Assembly (NCBI GenBank): GCA_002083435.1
Contig: LWDJ01000002.1
Location: 1 to 64,000, forward strand
From: Proteobacteria bacterium SG_bin6
GTDB taxonomy: Bacteria > Pseudomonadota > Alphaproteobacteria > Sphingomonadales > Sphingomonadaceae
DNA length: 64,000 nucleotides
Direction: 5' to 3'
Numbering within the stretch: position 1 is the stretch's first letter; every line of letters starts with the position of its first letter. Positions 63,907-64,000 of this stretch are shown here, one piece after another. Below the pieces are notes generated by a model. That model saw only the letters and a list, made by a program, of their open reading frames with translations. It had not been told where the DNA came from and searched no databases. The translations under genes were made by a program, and so were the position numbers.

Positions 63907-64000
63907 CGGCACATACCTTCTGTTTCTACAGCGGCGCCCCGGATGCAAGGAGTGGCGCGGGCAAGCCCGTGCGTCAATACAACAAATGAGCCGCCCGCAC

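Overview
The window looks like chromosome from a sphingomonad (Alphaproteobacteria, Sphingomonas or a close relative). It is GC-rich and densely coded with many 1-8 base stop/start overlaps. It carries a complete gspCDEFGHIJKLMN type II secretion operon next to a TonB-dependent receptor, and a trpF-trpB-trpA-accD-folC block. It also has a yqeY-dnaG-rpoD operon and short CCCCTCCCCTGAAGGGGAGGGG-like palindromes (written here only as a description of their C-run/G-run arms). The placement comes from gene order and protein character read by eye; no database search was run.

Layout. 1-1.24 kb: debris of an RHS/LysM polymorphic-toxin locus (toxin tail, immunity-like gene, broken RHS tip) fused to the end of alaS. 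It appears to cut off a secreted-protein gene that began inside the alaS stop. 1.2-9 kb: alaS, a small unknown gene, an exported M24 peptidase, a dicarboxylate/amino-acid symporter, an APH(3')-like phosphotransferase coupled to a Leu/Glu/Phe/Val dehydrogenase, and tRNA-His. 9-20.4 kb: the T2SS operon on the minus strand. Palindromic repeats lie inside the coding sequence for the cleaved leaders of gspJ and gspK. 20.5-26.1 kb: a prolyl-4-hydroxylase-like oxygenase, a Pro/Thr-linker lipoprotein and a TonB-dependent receptor, ending in a terminator. 26.1-30.7 kb: small unknown genes, a lipoprotein, tRNA-Val, HU and Lon.

30.8-39.6 kb: M1 aminopeptidase, a P-loop kinase, then trpF-trpB. A cassette follows (nested palindromes, a DUF559 nuclease-like gene, a trpA 5' remnant and a tiny membrane protein), then trpA, accD, a 75-residue ORF, folC and a small unknown. 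39.6-45 kb: AmpG-like permease, Rieske oxygenase, orphan response regulator, RluB-like pseudouridine synthase, rsmD and greA. 45-54.5 kb: carA and carB, separated by an AT-richer membrane-protein gene joined to both by overlaps, then yqeY-dnaG-rpoD. 54.5-64 kb: two tandem degenerate retropepsin-like exported proteins and a MoxR ATPase. Its CoxE-like VWA partner sits 3 kb away beyond a soluble chemoreceptor-like protein, a membrane protein and a CHAP amidase. Last come a DUF2185-like gene broken by one in-frame TAG and a secreted unknown.

Most of the window is housekeeping. The accessory points of interest are the RHS remnant, the repeat-associated DUF559 cassette in the trp operon, the repeat-coded pseudopilin leaders, the foreign-looking gene between carA and carB, and the T2SS-adjacent lipoprotein/receptor/hydroxylase group.
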